Shown here one piece after another: positions 7,384-16,111 of a DNA stretch of 29,678 bases (positions are counted from its first letter, which is position 1; every line of letters begins with the position of its first letter). Below the pieces are notes generated by a model. It did not search any database. It was not told the origin of the DNA and worked only from the letters and a program-made list of their open reading frames with translations. Made by a program: the position numbers and the translations under genes. The stretch is from a virus. The DNA lies in IMG/VR virus record IMGVR_UViG_3300024999_000297, positions 1-29,678 of that record. One strand, 5' to 3'.

Positions 7384-9710
7384 GGCAACGCCTCCACTTC
7401 AAGAAATTCGAAGGTGCAATTCTTATACTTACTTACCCGCTCTTCCTTCTCAGTAAGATTAAAAATGTCAACAACCATGATTTCTCCATTCGACTTTTTC
7501 ATGGTTAGAACTGTCTTGATTTCTCCATTTACAAGGTTCTCAAAGACTCTATACGCTTCTAATGGTGTTTGTCTATCTATTGGTACTATAGTAGCGCTTA
7601 CTGTCCCCTTACGCGCCTTCTTACCTCCGTAGACAACTATCGAATAAGGACTATAAAGAGGTTCTAGTTCGGCTCTTCTCCTATCAAGCGATGCATTGTC
7701 AAACTCTAACCCAGCGACAAGTTGCACCGATTCACCTGTCGATGGATTGACAATATAAAGGTTTGTGAATTTAGCTGCCGACATTACAACGTCAGACATA
7801 CTTTTTGAACCAGTTACAGATACGGCCTCTATAGAATAGTAGTACGGAATACCGTTAGCAACCTGATAATCCATCAATTCCTGTTGGGTAATGTTGTCCT
7901 TATACAGAACAGTAGACAGGCTTTCTCCCTTCCATATTCGATAATGATCAATATCCGGTTGTCCACTCGATTGATCTTGGGTTGTCCATGCCAATAGTAA
8001 TGAGTCCTTCACTCTATTCACGACTAGAATTGATCTTGGAGGGAGTGAGAAATCGGTAGTGAATACCCTAATTTCTTCGTCGCTTACGATGTCGTAGATA
8101 TTCCATACATAGACTCCAACCTTATAAGTTGTGCCTGTGATTAGGGTATAGTTCAGTAATTTTGACCTTGCGTTAACATCTAATATTTTTCCTGTATCAA
8201 AAAGTAGGTAGTCGGAACTGTCGTAAAGTTTTACCTGATACGCCTTTTGTGATTTTCCTGACGGATCACCATAATTCCATTCGACTGTAAGATTCTGAAG
8301 GCCATAAATATCGTTGTCTTCAACTGGTACTGTGATCGTTACGGTTGGCGAAGCAAAAACATAGACCGTAGCATAACCGCTTTCGGGGCTTGCGATATCC
8401 AATGTGTCCCAAACAGTGACCTTCCATAGATATTGTGAACCGTTAGTTAATACATTCGGAGCCATACCGTATTCTGAATACGGACTTAATGACTTGCCTG
8501 TATCGAAGACGATGCTCCCGGTCGTAACAGCAACAACCTGAAGCCTAAAAGCGTACTGATTATTCCCTGAATCTGAATAGTAAGTCCAGTTAAATAATGA
8601 GGAATAGGCAGAGTCGAAATTATCGACCCTTAAATTAGTTGGGGCACTAGGGAATGCGTCGAAAACATAAACATTTGATTTAACTCCGGCACTTGATTCA
8701 TTCCAGACGTAATAAATCTTATTGGCAATCATCAGGGTTTTTACCAACGTACTGTTGTATGTTATCCCTATTTCGACGTTCGTTGGTTCTCCCCATACTC
8801 CATCCATAATCACTATGCGACGAATTAGATATTTTGTGGTACTTACGACTGTATCTATACCTTCAAAGTAAAGGTAAATTGCATTTCCTGTTATTTCTGC
8901 GCTTGGTTTTTGTTGATTTTTAGTATTAGGATTATAGGAACCATGACTTATATCGCTTCCTGTTGTTAGGTTGTAAGATTGCCACTGAATAGAGGTATTA
9001 CTCCCGGTATAAATGTTCGAGCAGAAGAGTGTAGCTATTCCTGATGAGCTAATTACTGCCGTGAAGTTGTCGAGCAAAGAAGATGATAAGACATAGTTCA
9101 TTAAATCAAAATTGCCATTATAACCCCATTTAATACCATGGCTAGAGAAGGAATATTCATCAAACATAATAAAAGGTATGCCGTTAAATATCAATATAAA
9201 CGGATTTTGGTAACTTCCGGTCGATGTGTCTGGTGCAGTGGTAAATTGAACACCAGACCACGTTATTCCATCCGACGAATAACTATATCTAATATTGTAA
9301 GTGTCTGGGTAGCTGTCCGTCTTACACGAACAGGCGACGTATACAGTTCCATTATCATCGACCGCCGCGCTTAATCCTTTTTTTAGATCAGCAACAGCCT
9401 CGACAATTACTTTGTATGCATTAATATTTATGTTCGCCTGGACTGTCGCGTCGAAGGAGTTGACGTATACGTTGTCACCATACGTATAAAACACATAGCA
9501 TATATTCCCGACGCTAACGATGGCCGGGGAAGAATCAACGGAAGATATGCTACATAGTGGAGTCCATGAAGCATTATCGTCTTGACTCACATAAACTTGG
9601 AGGGTAGAGTTATTCAGGGCTATTGCTACGAGCCAACCATTAGCAAGTTTAGTTATCTTTTTACCATTACCTGTTAAGTCGTAATTACTAGCTATTACGC
9701 TGTTGGACAC
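7374..9710 (-). CDS. Tail protein: sialidase-like propeller, FN3-like repeats, Dit-like C-terminus
   Basis: A 778-aa protein immediately after the tape measure gene. Residues 1-350 look like a beta-propeller with sialidase/BNR-like blades (VYVSQDDNASWTPL, RYSYSSDGITWSGVQF). Residues 355-650 hold about three fibronectin-III-like domains (PSAPTNLRV..., SPTVTITVP..., LPPRSILVVNRVKDSLLLAWTT), each with the expected tryptophan and tyrosine. The last 125 residues (from about 655: IVNPSTGESVQLV, then TVSATIVPIDRQTPLEAYRVFE) look like a conserved phage tail domain of the distal-tail kind. The normal Dit slot is thus filled by a much larger protein carrying probable carbohydrate-binding domains. GTG 9710 follows GGGGGGTGATC. 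It could cap the tail tube and make first contact with cell wall sugars, which is inferred. Confidence 0.65.
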   Translation of the reverse strand: MSNSVIASNYDLTGNGKKITKLANGWLVAIALNNSTLQVYVSQDDNASWTPLCSISSVDSSPAIVSVGNICYVFYTYGDNVYVNSFDATVQANININAYKVIVEAVADLKKGLSAAVDDNGTVYVACSCKTDSYPDTYNIRYSYSSDGITWSGVQFTTAPDTSTGSYQNPFILIFNGIPFIMFDEYSFSSHGIKWGYNGNFDLMNYVLSSSLLDNFTAVISSSGIATLFCSNIYTGSNTSIQWQSYNLTTGSDISHGSYNPNTKNQQKPSAEITGNAIYLYFEGIDTVVSTTKYLIRRIVIMDGVWGEPTNVEIGITYNSTLVKTLMIANKIYYVWNESSAGVKSNVYVFDAFPSAPTNLRVDNFDSAYSSLFNWTYYSDSGNNQYAFRLQVVAVTTGSIVFDTGKSLSPYSEYGMAPNVLTNGSQYLWKVTVWDTLDIASPESGYATVYVFASPTVTITVPVEDNDIYGLQNLTVEWNYGDPSGKSQKAYQVKLYDSSDYLLFDTGKILDVNARSKLLNYTLITGTTYKVGVYVWNIYDIVSDEEIRVFTTDFSLPPRSILVVNRVKDSLLLAWTTQDQSSGQPDIDHYRIWKGESLSTVLYKDNITQQELMDYQVANGIPYYYSIEAVSVTGSKSMSDVVMSAAKFTNLYIVNPSTGESVQLVAGLEFDNASLDRRRAELEPLYSPYSIVVYGGKKARKGTVSATIVPIDRQTPLEAYRVFENLVNGEIKTVLTMKKSNGEIMVVDIFNLTEKEERVSKYKNCTFEFLEVEALPWI

Positions 9711-9723
9711 ATGATCACCCCCC

Positions 9724-12700
9724 CTACATAGCTGCTAGTTGCCTCATTGCTGAAACTAATCCATTTAAGTTCTGAGACGTGTTAATTTGGTTAATATTTA
9801 CTGAGTTATCATTAGTAGTCGTCACGTTAGCTGATGATCTGATAGATAATGATGCTGCGATAGATTTCTGTATCCTCTCTGCTGCCGCCATAGCTTCGGA
9901 ACCAAACTTATCGAGGGCTAACTTGGCTTTGTTATAATAAATGTCTGCATCTTTAAGAGATTGTTCGTACCCCTTGTTGACTAGCTCTGCTAAAGCATCC
10001 TGATTGATCTTAGTGTCTTCAAGTGCATTTTTCCAATAAAGGTCAAGTGCGTCTTTCTTCTTATTCCACGAATTAATATCATCTTGAATATCCTTATCCT
10101 TGATGCGCTTGGCCTCTTGATTAGCGTCTATCTGAGCTTGAATAGCTTTCTTTTGAGCTTCCTCGGCCATCTTTTCCAATTGATCATTAATCGACTTCTG
10201 AGCCTCTACAATTCGCTTGTCAACGTCATTCAGCTTGGACTGGTCGGCCTGATATGTCCACTTTCCATCCTTACCAATAACTCGAATGTTCTTTTCGCCT
10301 TCAATATTGGCCTTCTCGGTTTGCAGTTCAGCTAAGTTCTTGCGAAGAGTAAGGAGTTGGTTCTGTTCGTCGAGTAAGGAATTTTCCTCTTCTAATGCTT
10401 TGAGTTGAGCATTTAGTGCCTTGTCTTGCTTGTCGAACAATTCATCGGCGATAGTTTTTTCTTTCTCAAGTGCTTTGATTTTGTTTTCGACAAAGAGGAT
10501 CTCGGCATCACGCTCGGTTTCAAGGGACCTCTTTTTCTGTTGAGCTAGTAATTCGGCCTGTTTGCTGATTAAATCCTGTTCTTGTATATCTAACTCTTTC
10601 GTTTTCTGTGTTAGGTTCTCGATCTCATCAGCGTACTTATTAGTGTCTTTAGACAGTTCGTTAATCTGGGATACGATAAGTTCTCGTTCATTTCTGGTTT
10701 CAGATATTGCCTTGGCGTAATCCATTTCTTTGACGATCATGTAACCAAGGGTGTTCCCGGCAAAGTTTTTCATGTGGGCATCCATCATCGTAATATCATT
10801 TGTATAGGATGAAATCTTGCTTTCGAGCATGGTAACGGAAGCTTCGCGCATGACCTTGGAGGTTTCGCGGATACTGTTGGCTAGGGATGCTTCTTGGACC
10901 GATAAGTCCATATCTTTTTTCTTAAGTGTTTCGATTTCTGCACCGTATTTTCCAGTGTCTGAAGAAAGGATTTGGATTTGAGATTGAACTAATTTACGTT
11001 CTACGGTTGTGGCCGAAAGAGCGTTTTTGTAGTCCCCTTCTTTTTTTGTAAGGTAGTCAAGTGATCTAATGTTGCCCCCGAATTGCTCATCGAGAAGGCG
11101 AATGTCATCGGTGTAGGCTTTGACGTTGTTTTCGGCCATGGCTACGGCGAGTTCGCGAGCTTTTTTAGCTAGGTCTTCGAGTTGCTTGGCGGTTTTTTCC
11201 TTGCCCCCATCTCCATCGAGAGGTTCGGGATTGAATCCCGATCCGGTAGGGATGTCGGGAACATCGGATGGATTAGATGAACTACCTACTTTAATTAAAT
11301 CTGCGTATAGTTTATTTAACTGACTTGCTTGTTGCTGCTTGTAGAAATCACTGATAACGCTATTCATATCATCAACAGCCTTCGCGTTATCAGGGGTAGG
11401 ATTTATCTCATACTTAGCCCATGCAAATTGTTTTTGTAAGTACAAACTGGTTTCTTGAAGTTTACCAAGCGCCCCATAAGCTGTAACGGCTGCATTTACT
11501 GCTTCGATTTGTTTATTAATCTCGGTTTGCATGTGAATAGTAGCTTCAGAAACAAGCTTTCTACTATTGTTCCACGCTACTTTTTCGGCCTCTTGTTTTC
11601 CTCTTAGAGAGGATACAACTGATTGAAACGCATCATGCGTATACCCTGCATCCTTTATTTTAGTAGCGCTAGATTCACCTATGGTCAACGCCAAGGACTC
11701 TTCAGTAGCTTGTAGGCTTTTATTTATGTTCGCCTTCTGTTCATCAGTGTTTGAGGAATTTCTTGAAGCAGCTGATAATTTGCTGTGTTGTTGTTCGAGT
11801 TGACCCATGAAATCTATTTCTCTGCTATATTGCTCTGACATTTGTTTATGCTGTTCAACAGCTTGCTTCTGCTGCTCTATGAGTTCAGTTTGAGCGTCAG
11901 CAGCTTTGCCAAGTCCAATTGTATAGGCTCCGACCCCTAGTGCTACTAATGTTGTTAAAATGGATAGCCAGTTACCAGCCACAACCTTACCAATAGCCAT
12001 AGCTACTGTAAGACTTTCTTGAGCTGTTCTTGCAGCCACTATCGCAGTTTCTATTGCCTTCATGACGTTTAACAAGCCAACAATTGCTAAGCCGAAAGCT
12101 ACAGCTTTCATGCCACCATTATTTAACCCATCCACAAAGTAACGCAAGTTATCGAGAGCTGAATTCAGCGCTCCCGTTAGCCCTGAATTCCCCGCTGAAA
12201 CTGTTAACGCTATAAGGGCTTGGTGAAGTTGCCCAGCTTTGCGGGATACAGTGTCCATTTGCACGGCCATGTATTCCTGGGCTAATCCAGCAGAATTAAT
12301 GCTTTGGGCAGTAGCCTTGACATATGTGTCATAATCACCCAATATGGCTGCAGCCTTACTCCACTGAAACTTCCCTGAACTTACAGCCTTGACCACTTCT
12401 TCCATATTGTACTTAGTACCAGCCATGGCAATCATTAAATCCGCGAATACTTGTTGAGCAGGACGGAAGTTACCCTTCAAATCCTTAACTTCGACTCCTA
12501 ATTTGTGCAATTCCTTTACCGCATCATCACTATGAAGGCTTGCGAACATCGTTTTAAGGGTATTTCCTAATTCATTTCCACTACGACCCGTGGCCCGTAC
12601 ACCGGCTGCTATCATACCTTGCAAGTTGTCAAAATCTATCCCCATCATCCGGGCAGAGGATGCAGCCTTTTGATTTCCTTGCGCTAAATCTTGCGCGCTT

Positions 12701-13812
12701 ATCATCGACTTATGGGCTACAGCGGACCACGAATCAACGATACGCATGGAGTATTCTTGTGCCTCTCCTGCGCTTCTCGCCACCATTCCGTATTGATTCA
12801 TGGTGGCCTCTAAACCCTTTACGGATTCGTTCAATGACATATTGTCAACGACGCTGAGAAGGGTTGAAGAGTTTACAAGTTCCTGGATAGTATTAAGATC
12901 CTTGTACTGACGACCCCAATCTTTTGCTCCCTGTAAAACATCCTTAACCGACTGCCCCCAACGTTCAGCAATCACAGAAAAGTTCTCCCCGATTGCGGCC
13001 ATCATTTCAGGAGAGAGTTCCTTACCCATCTTGTGGTAAGTTTCCTCAAGGACCTGCTCTACCCCAGCTAGGTCCGCACCAAAGTCAACGATTCCTTCTT
13101 TTAGAAGGTGGATCCCCCCGTACAGCACAACCATTGACGCCATTGTCCCCAAATGACTACCCAGCGATTTTGTCATTTTACCCAAATACGTTTGACTACT
13201 TGCGTGAGAAGCATTCTGTATCATGTTTTGTTGTCGCAAACCCTCTGTTGCTATCCGGGATTGAGCCAGTTGGGTGTTCGCACTTATCTGCGCTAATCTT
13301 GCTCCAGTAGTTTCTTCAAGCGCAATACGCTGCGCATTAGACATTGCTGATCGTGCATTAGTTGCTTCTTCTGTGGCAATTCTAGCAGCATCAGTTCTTG
13401 CTATGGCCGCAATTGATTCCTCGCGAATTGCGAGAATACGCGCTGAATTAAGTTCCTCACTACCCACCCGTTGCGCCAATATGCTTTCAATTTTAGTTGC
13501 TGATTCTTGTTCAGCGATAATAGTTTTGGTTAGAATTCTCTCTTGCTCAAGTGCTCCCTTTTCTCGGGAAAGAGTTATTCTGTTTTGGCTTTCTGCTTCA
13601 GCTAATGCAATTCTGTTGATATTATCCATATCTCTCGTAAGATTACCAATACTCATAGAACCTACTTTTATATTAGATAGTTGCTTTAATTGAAGGTTTA
13701 AAACATCAAGATAGGTTCCCATTTTCTCTGCAGATTCCAAGAAGGCAGTTATGTTCATGCCTACGTTGGCGGCGATTATGTTCGCGCCGACTTCATCTAT
13801 CAATTTAATCAA
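9724..13812 (-). CDS. Tail tape measure protein
   Basis: A 1362-aa tape measure protein of the TP901 type. It sets tail length and fills the tube lumen. An alanine/glutamate-rich coiled coil occupies about residues 25-210. A conserved core follows (GADLAGVEQVLEETYHKMG, GIDFDNLQGMIAAGVRATGRSG, MEEVVKAVSSGKFQWSKAAAILGD). A hydrophobic stretch lies at about 565-635 (MKAVAFGLAIVGLLNVMKAI, LTTLVALGVGAYTIGLG), and long coiled coils follow to about 1300. Residues about 890-1090 contain two related units of roughly 100 residues, an internal duplication. The annotated start is TTG 13812. TTG 13803 fits the AAAGGGG ribosome binding site better (about 10 bases). It lies downstream of the G/GT chaperones as usual, but a plus-strand gene and a bidirectional terminator intervene. 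Confidence 0.92.
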   Translation of the reverse strand: MIKLIDEVGANIIAANVGMNITAFLESAEKMGTYLDVLNLQLKQLSNIKVGSMSIGNLTRDMDNINRIALAEAESQNRITLSREKGALEQERILTKTIIAEQESATKIESILAQRVGSEELNSARILAIREESIAAIARTDAARIATEEATNARSAMSNAQRIALEETTGARLAQISANTQLAQSRIATEGLRQQNMIQNASHASSQTYLGKMTKSLGSHLGTMASMVVLYGGIHLLKEGIVDFGADLAGVEQVLEETYHKMGKELSPEMMAAIGENFSVIAERWGQSVKDVLQGAKDWGRQYKDLNTIQELVNSSTLLSVVDNMSLNESVKGLEATMNQYGMVARSAGEAQEYSMRIVDSWSAVAHKSMISAQDLAQGNQKAASSARMMGIDFDNLQGMIAAGVRATGRSGNELGNTLKTMFASLHSDDAVKELHKLGVEVKDLKGNFRPAQQVFADLMIAMAGTKYNMEEVVKAVSSGKFQWSKAAAILGDYDTYVKATAQSINSAGLAQEYMAVQMDTVSRKAGQLHQALIALTVSAGNSGLTGALNSALDNLRYFVDGLNNGGMKAVAFGLAIVGLLNVMKAIETAIVAARTAQESLTVAMAIGKVVAGNWLSILTTLVALGVGAYTIGLGKAADAQTELIEQQKQAVEQHKQMSEQYSREIDFMGQLEQQHSKLSAASRNSSNTDEQKANINKSLQATEESLALTIGESSATKIKDAGYTHDAFQSVVSSLRGKQEAEKVAWNNSRKLVSEATIHMQTEINKQIEAVNAAVTAYGALGKLQETSLYLQKQFAWAKYEINPTPDNAKAVDDMNSVISDFYKQQQASQLNKLYADLIKVGSSSNPSDVPDIPTGSGFNPEPLDGDGGKEKTAKQLEDLAKKARELAVAMAENNVKAYTDDIRLLDEQFGGNIRSLDYLTKKEGDYKNALSATTVERKLVQSQIQILSSDTGKYGAEIETLKKKDMDLSVQEASLANSIRETSKVMREASVTMLESKISSYTNDITMMDAHMKNFAGNTLGYMIVKEMDYAKAISETRNERELIVSQINELSKDTNKYADEIENLTQKTKELDIQEQDLISKQAELLAQQKKRSLETERDAEILFVENKIKALEKEKTIADELFDKQDKALNAQLKALEEENSLLDEQNQLLTLRKNLAELQTEKANIEGEKNIRVIGKDGKWTYQADQSKLNDVDKRIVEAQKSINDQLEKMAEEAQKKAIQAQIDANQEAKRIKDKDIQDDINSWNKKKDALDLYWKNALEDTKINQDALAELVNKGYEQSLKDADIYYNKAKLALDKFGSEAMAAAERIQKSIAASLSIRSSANVTTTNDNSVNINQINTSQNLNGLVSAMRQLAAM

Positions 13813-13876
13813 ACCCCTTTAAAAAGGATGTAATATTCAAATTTGTTTGGTAATATATAAGAAAAAAAGGGAAGGT

Positions 13877-14164
13877 GTGGGTAACTTGTTCACTTCATCT
13901 GGTGACATTTTGGCATTTATGGTTATCTTGGGATTAATATGCGGAATTATTAGTGGTGCAATTGCATGGGCAAAGCATCGTTCTTTTGTAGCTTGGTTTT
14001 TGGCTGGATTTTTCTTTAGTCTCTTGGGTATTCTTATATCTGCCATAATGCCTAAAAATGCTAAGAAATGTCCAAGGTGTGGAGAGTTTTCTACTTATGG
14101 AACAGAAATTTGTGAATACTGTAATTATGAATTCATGAATAAGTCAAAAGAAGTTATAGAGTAA
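13877..14164 (+). CDS. Small membrane protein with zinc ribbon, plus-strand 'moron'
   Basis: The only plus-strand gene inside the minus-strand structural operon. It is a protein of about 95 aa with two hydrophobic segments (DILAFMVILGLICGIISGAI and SFVAWFLAGFFFSLLGILISAIM), then a four-cysteine zinc ribbon (CPRCGEF...CEYCNYEF) and a short charged tail. The start is uncertain. GTG 13877 follows AAAGGG by five bases, TTG 13886 follows AAGGTG by eight, and a frame is open from 13847. It has its own strong terminator, and an AT-rich stretch (TAATAT at 13851) could be its -10. Independent transcription, opposite orientation and insertion between tail genes define a moron, typically expressed in the lysogen. 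Superinfection exclusion or another membrane effect is possible, but nothing in the sequence proves it. Confidence 0.7.
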   Translation: MGNLFTSSGDILAFMVILGLICGIISGAIAWAKHRSFVAWFLAGFFFSLLGILISAIMPKNAKKCPRCGEFSTYGTEICEYCNYEFMNKSKEVIE

Positions 14165-14199
14165 AATAAGCACCTCATCTTTTATGGGGTGCTTATTTT
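14163..14199. terminator. Bidirectional intrinsic terminator
   Basis: A 14-bp stem (AAAATAAGCACCTC pairing with GGGGTGCTTATTTT, one G-T pair) around a 9-nt loop, with A and T runs on both sides. It overlaps the ends of the plus-strand moron and of the minus-strand chaperone frame. Transcripts of the tape measure gene coming from upstream must pass it. Confidence 0.9.
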
Positions 14200-14814
14200 A
14201 TCCGATCCCCTTTGCAAAGTTCTGGAACGATTCAATATCAGACAAACTTACTATTTCATCAGGATCGTTAACCGATTCTCCCTCATCCTCCTCAGATCCG
14301 AACACCTTCACGGCAGCAGATAACGCACTAATGGTATAAGTCCATTCCATGTACTCTCCTGCTTGCTTCAGCAAAAGATTCATATGGGGTAAGGATAAAT
14401 TAGGCCAATCTGGCCGATTTGCGTGTTTGGTTAAAATGAAGTCAATTACCGCCCAATCTAACCCCCCCGGCGTTATGTCGTGGGGAGTTTCCGTGACTTT
14501 GGGATATTCAGATCCAAACCTACGTCTACCATGTCCTGTATTACCTGTAGGCTTATATTGTCATCTTCTCGCCAATCTTTTTTCTTCGAATAGTCGCTGC
14601 ATTTAATTAGCATTTCGGTTGCCTCAAGAACTTTTTCGCGTGTTTCTGGTGAATGCGTAAGGTCACTTGATATATTCACTCGGAATCCTATGGCTAAGTC
14701 GATAAAGGCTAAAGCCTTTGTGACTGATAATGGCCTTAGATTGATCTCTGATCCATCGGTTAAGGTTACGCTTTTTGGTTTCTCGATAATTATGTCAAGG
14801 TTTTTTGATTCCAT
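14198..14814 (-). CDS. Tail assembly chaperone GT fusion made by -1 frameshift
   Basis: The frame open from about 14520 to 14198 has no convincing start of its own but continues the chaperone gene in the -1 frame. After the slip at C CCA AAG the protein reads ...LNIPK-VTETPHDITPGG LDWAVIDFILTK... and ends NFAKGIG. The product has about 205 residues from ATG 14814. This is the G/GT arrangement of siphovirus tail chaperones, in which a minority of ribosomes shift. The T part binds the growing tube and the G part coats the tape measure protein. The internal ATG at 14383 is unlikely to be a real start, as 40 coding codons precede it. The frame ends in the bidirectional terminator. Confidence 0.85.
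14473..14814 (-). CDS. Tail assembly chaperone G
   Basis: The unshifted product, about 113 residues from ATG 14814 (MESKNLDIIIEKPKSVTL), which follows GGAG by nine bases. Upstream in-frame TTG 14829 and ATG 14823 are less well placed. Features common to gpG-like proteins are the small beta-rich N-terminus (VTLTDGSEINLRPLS), then helices (VTKALAFIDLAIGF, ETREKVLEATEMLIKCSDY). It lies between the tail tube gene and the tape measure gene, as expected. It should bind tape measure protein before tube polymerisation and is absent from the finished virion. The identity rests on order, size and the frameshift site rather than on a strong sequence motif. Confidence 0.8.
   Translation of the reverse strand: MESKNLDIIIEKPKSVTLTDGSEINLRPLSVTKALAFIDLAIGFRVNISSDLTHSPETREKVLEATEMLIKCSDYSKKKDWREDDNISLQVIQDMVDVGLDLNIPKSRKLPTT
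14497..14503 (-). promoter_or_regulatory. Programmed -1 frameshift slippery site C CCA AAG
   Basis: On the minus strand the zero-frame codons CCA AAG are preceded by C. The heptamer CCCAAAG therefore fits X XXY YYZ and lets both tRNAs re-pair one base back (CCC AAA). The G frame stops 24 bases later (stop codon at 14475-14473), and the -1 frame is open for 99 codons. Confidence 0.85.
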
Positions 14815-14863
14815 TATTTCCATCTCCAAATTTAGGGGAAGTATTTAGCTCCCCCTTTATTAA

Positions 14864-15643
14864 TTACGACATGCGGATTAGGTCAAACACTTTTTTATCT
14901 GGGCGACCCGGGTCGAATACCTTAAGGGAAATTTTTGGCTGGGCTGAATCGCCTCTTTTGAAACCAAGTTCATTTTTACCATTGTAACTACAGCGATAGA
15001 CCACCAATTGCCCCAATCCTTCAGCAGCGGTAATTGGGTTCATGTACTTAACCGTGTGAATATATGTCCCATAAAGAATTCCTGGGTCACTCGTAGCAGA
15101 AGCAATATCAGCAGAAGCAACCGTTCGTTGATAGTCCACAGTTAACGCCTTCCCAGCATCAGCAACGTTAAATGTCAAAACTCCTACAGCAACACTGAAC
15201 TGTCCTACGGTAGGCGCACTAGCGACTTTGGTAAGTGCGCCTGAGCCATCAAGATATCGAACCACTGGGATTCCAGTTTGAGTTGCAGCAAATGCAAGAG
15301 CTACTGTATACGTTGATGTCGATGGGATAGTTGCTTGCTCATCAATCTCCCATACAGTGGCCGCCACGCCATATTGAACTGCGTTATTCATTTGGGCTTG
15401 CATGATGCCCATATCAAAAGTTCCTTCGGTGATTTCTACAGATCCTTCAGCATCAGTCACCATCGTGCCAAATGGAAAAACCGCATCACCGCCCATCATA
15501 TCTTTCGTCTTTACTTCCCAAGCAAGCTTAACCTCAGTGGCCTTGACAACATCGGCAACTCGATTTCCAGATAAATCGTTGAAAATTCCCTTCCCAACGC
15601 CCTTGAACGTCAAAAAACGTTTTTCCCCAGCCAATTGATCCAC
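14864..15643 (-). CDS. Major tail tube protein
   Basis: A 259-aa protein directly upstream of the chaperones. It begins MDQLAGEKRFLTFKGVGKG and has alternating strands of the tail-tube fold (VKLAWEVKTKDMMGGDAVFPFG, AEGSVEITEGTFDMGIM). The middle (about 105-195) looks like an inserted or surface beta domain (TYTVALAFAATQTGIPVVRYLDG, VGVLTFNVADAGKALTVDYQRT). The end is ISLKVFDPGRPDKKVFDLIRM. Tube proteins polymerise as hexameric rings. GTG 15643 follows AAAGGAAAGGAA. A terminator separates it from the neck genes upstream, so this abundant protein may have a separate or boosted transcript. Confidence 0.8.
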   Translation of the reverse strand: MDQLAGEKRFLTFKGVGKGIFNDLSGNRVADVVKATEVKLAWEVKTKDMMGGDAVFPFGTMVTDAEGSVEITEGTFDMGIMQAQMNNAVQYGVAATVWEIDEQATIPSTSTYTVALAFAATQTGIPVVRYLDGSGALTKVASAPTVGQFSVAVGVLTFNVADAGKALTVDYQRTVASADIASATSDPGILYGTYIHTVKYMNPITAAEGLGQLVVYRCSYNGKNELGFKRGDSAQPKISLKVFDPGRPDKKVFDLIRMS

Positions 15644-15660
15644 TTCCTTTCCTTTTCAAA

Positions 15661-15689
15661 ATAAAAAGAAGCCCTAATGTTAGGACTTC
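15661..15689 (-). terminator. Intrinsic terminator between neck genes and tail tube gene
   Basis: On the minus strand GAAGTCCTAA pairs with TTAGGGCTTC (9 of 10 pairs) around a 2-nt loop, then TTTTTAT. The stop codon of the upstream gene lies in the hairpin (15680-15682). It would end or attenuate the transcript just before the tail tube gene. Confidence 0.8.
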
Positions 15690-16108
15690 TGTACTAACTG
15701 GGAGAATTTACAGCGAAAACCTTTTACACCAACTACCCCGGTGCTAATCGGCCCACCTGCCCACATCAGGGTAATCTCCCACCCTGGAGCAAACCCGGCA
15801 AGGAACTTGTTATCCAATAACCCCTGGACAATATCTATCCCCTGCATAGCTTGTCTGAGAGTTCCGTGATAGCACTCGACAATGAAGAATTCTTTCTCCT
15901 GGATGTAATTTGTGACCATGCCATCATCGGGATACATCTTCATCAAAGGGATTGTTGTCGGACTAAGGTGGGTATCTAAATCTTTTTCTAGTGCAAATTT
16001 TGCCATCTTCTGGACATCGGTTGCGTTCGACGCTAGACCAAGGTAAGTTTGTACTCCCTGATCCCCTGTTAAGTATCGCCATAGGGCTAATAGATGTGGA
16101 TATTGCAA
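15680..16108 (-). CDS. Tail terminator/completion protein (putative)
   Basis: A 142-aa protein in the slot of the tail completion protein, between the HK97 gp10-like protein and the tail tube protein. It starts with TTG 16108 (MQYPHLLALWRYL), which follows GGGGAGGGG and overlaps the end region of the upstream gene. Strands such as EKEFFIVECYHGTL, then a helix (LRQAMQGIDIVQGLLD) and KGFRCKFSQLVQ fit the small alpha/beta fold of these proteins. They cap the tail tube and join it to the neck. Identification is by order, size and general pattern. Confidence 0.6.
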   Translation of the reverse strand: MQYPHLLALWRYLTGDQGVQTYLGLASNATDVQKMAKFALEKDLDTHLSPTTIPLMKMYPDDGMVTNYIQEKEFFIVECYHGTLRQAMQGIDIVQGLLDNKFLAGFAPGWEITLMWAGGPISTGVVGVKGFRCKFSQLVQKS

Positions 16109-16111
16109 TCA

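Noticed and set aside
13274-13693. Plus-strand open frame of 139 codons inside the tape measure gene
   Set aside because: It is an antisense frame of alanine-rich coiled-coil coding sequence; its protein is low in structure and has no ribosome binding site, while the minus-strand tape measure is unmistakable.
14198-14383. Separate 61-aa gene starting at ATG 14383
   Set aside because: The same frame is open and clearly coding upstream to the slippery site, so this is the end of the GT frameshift product.
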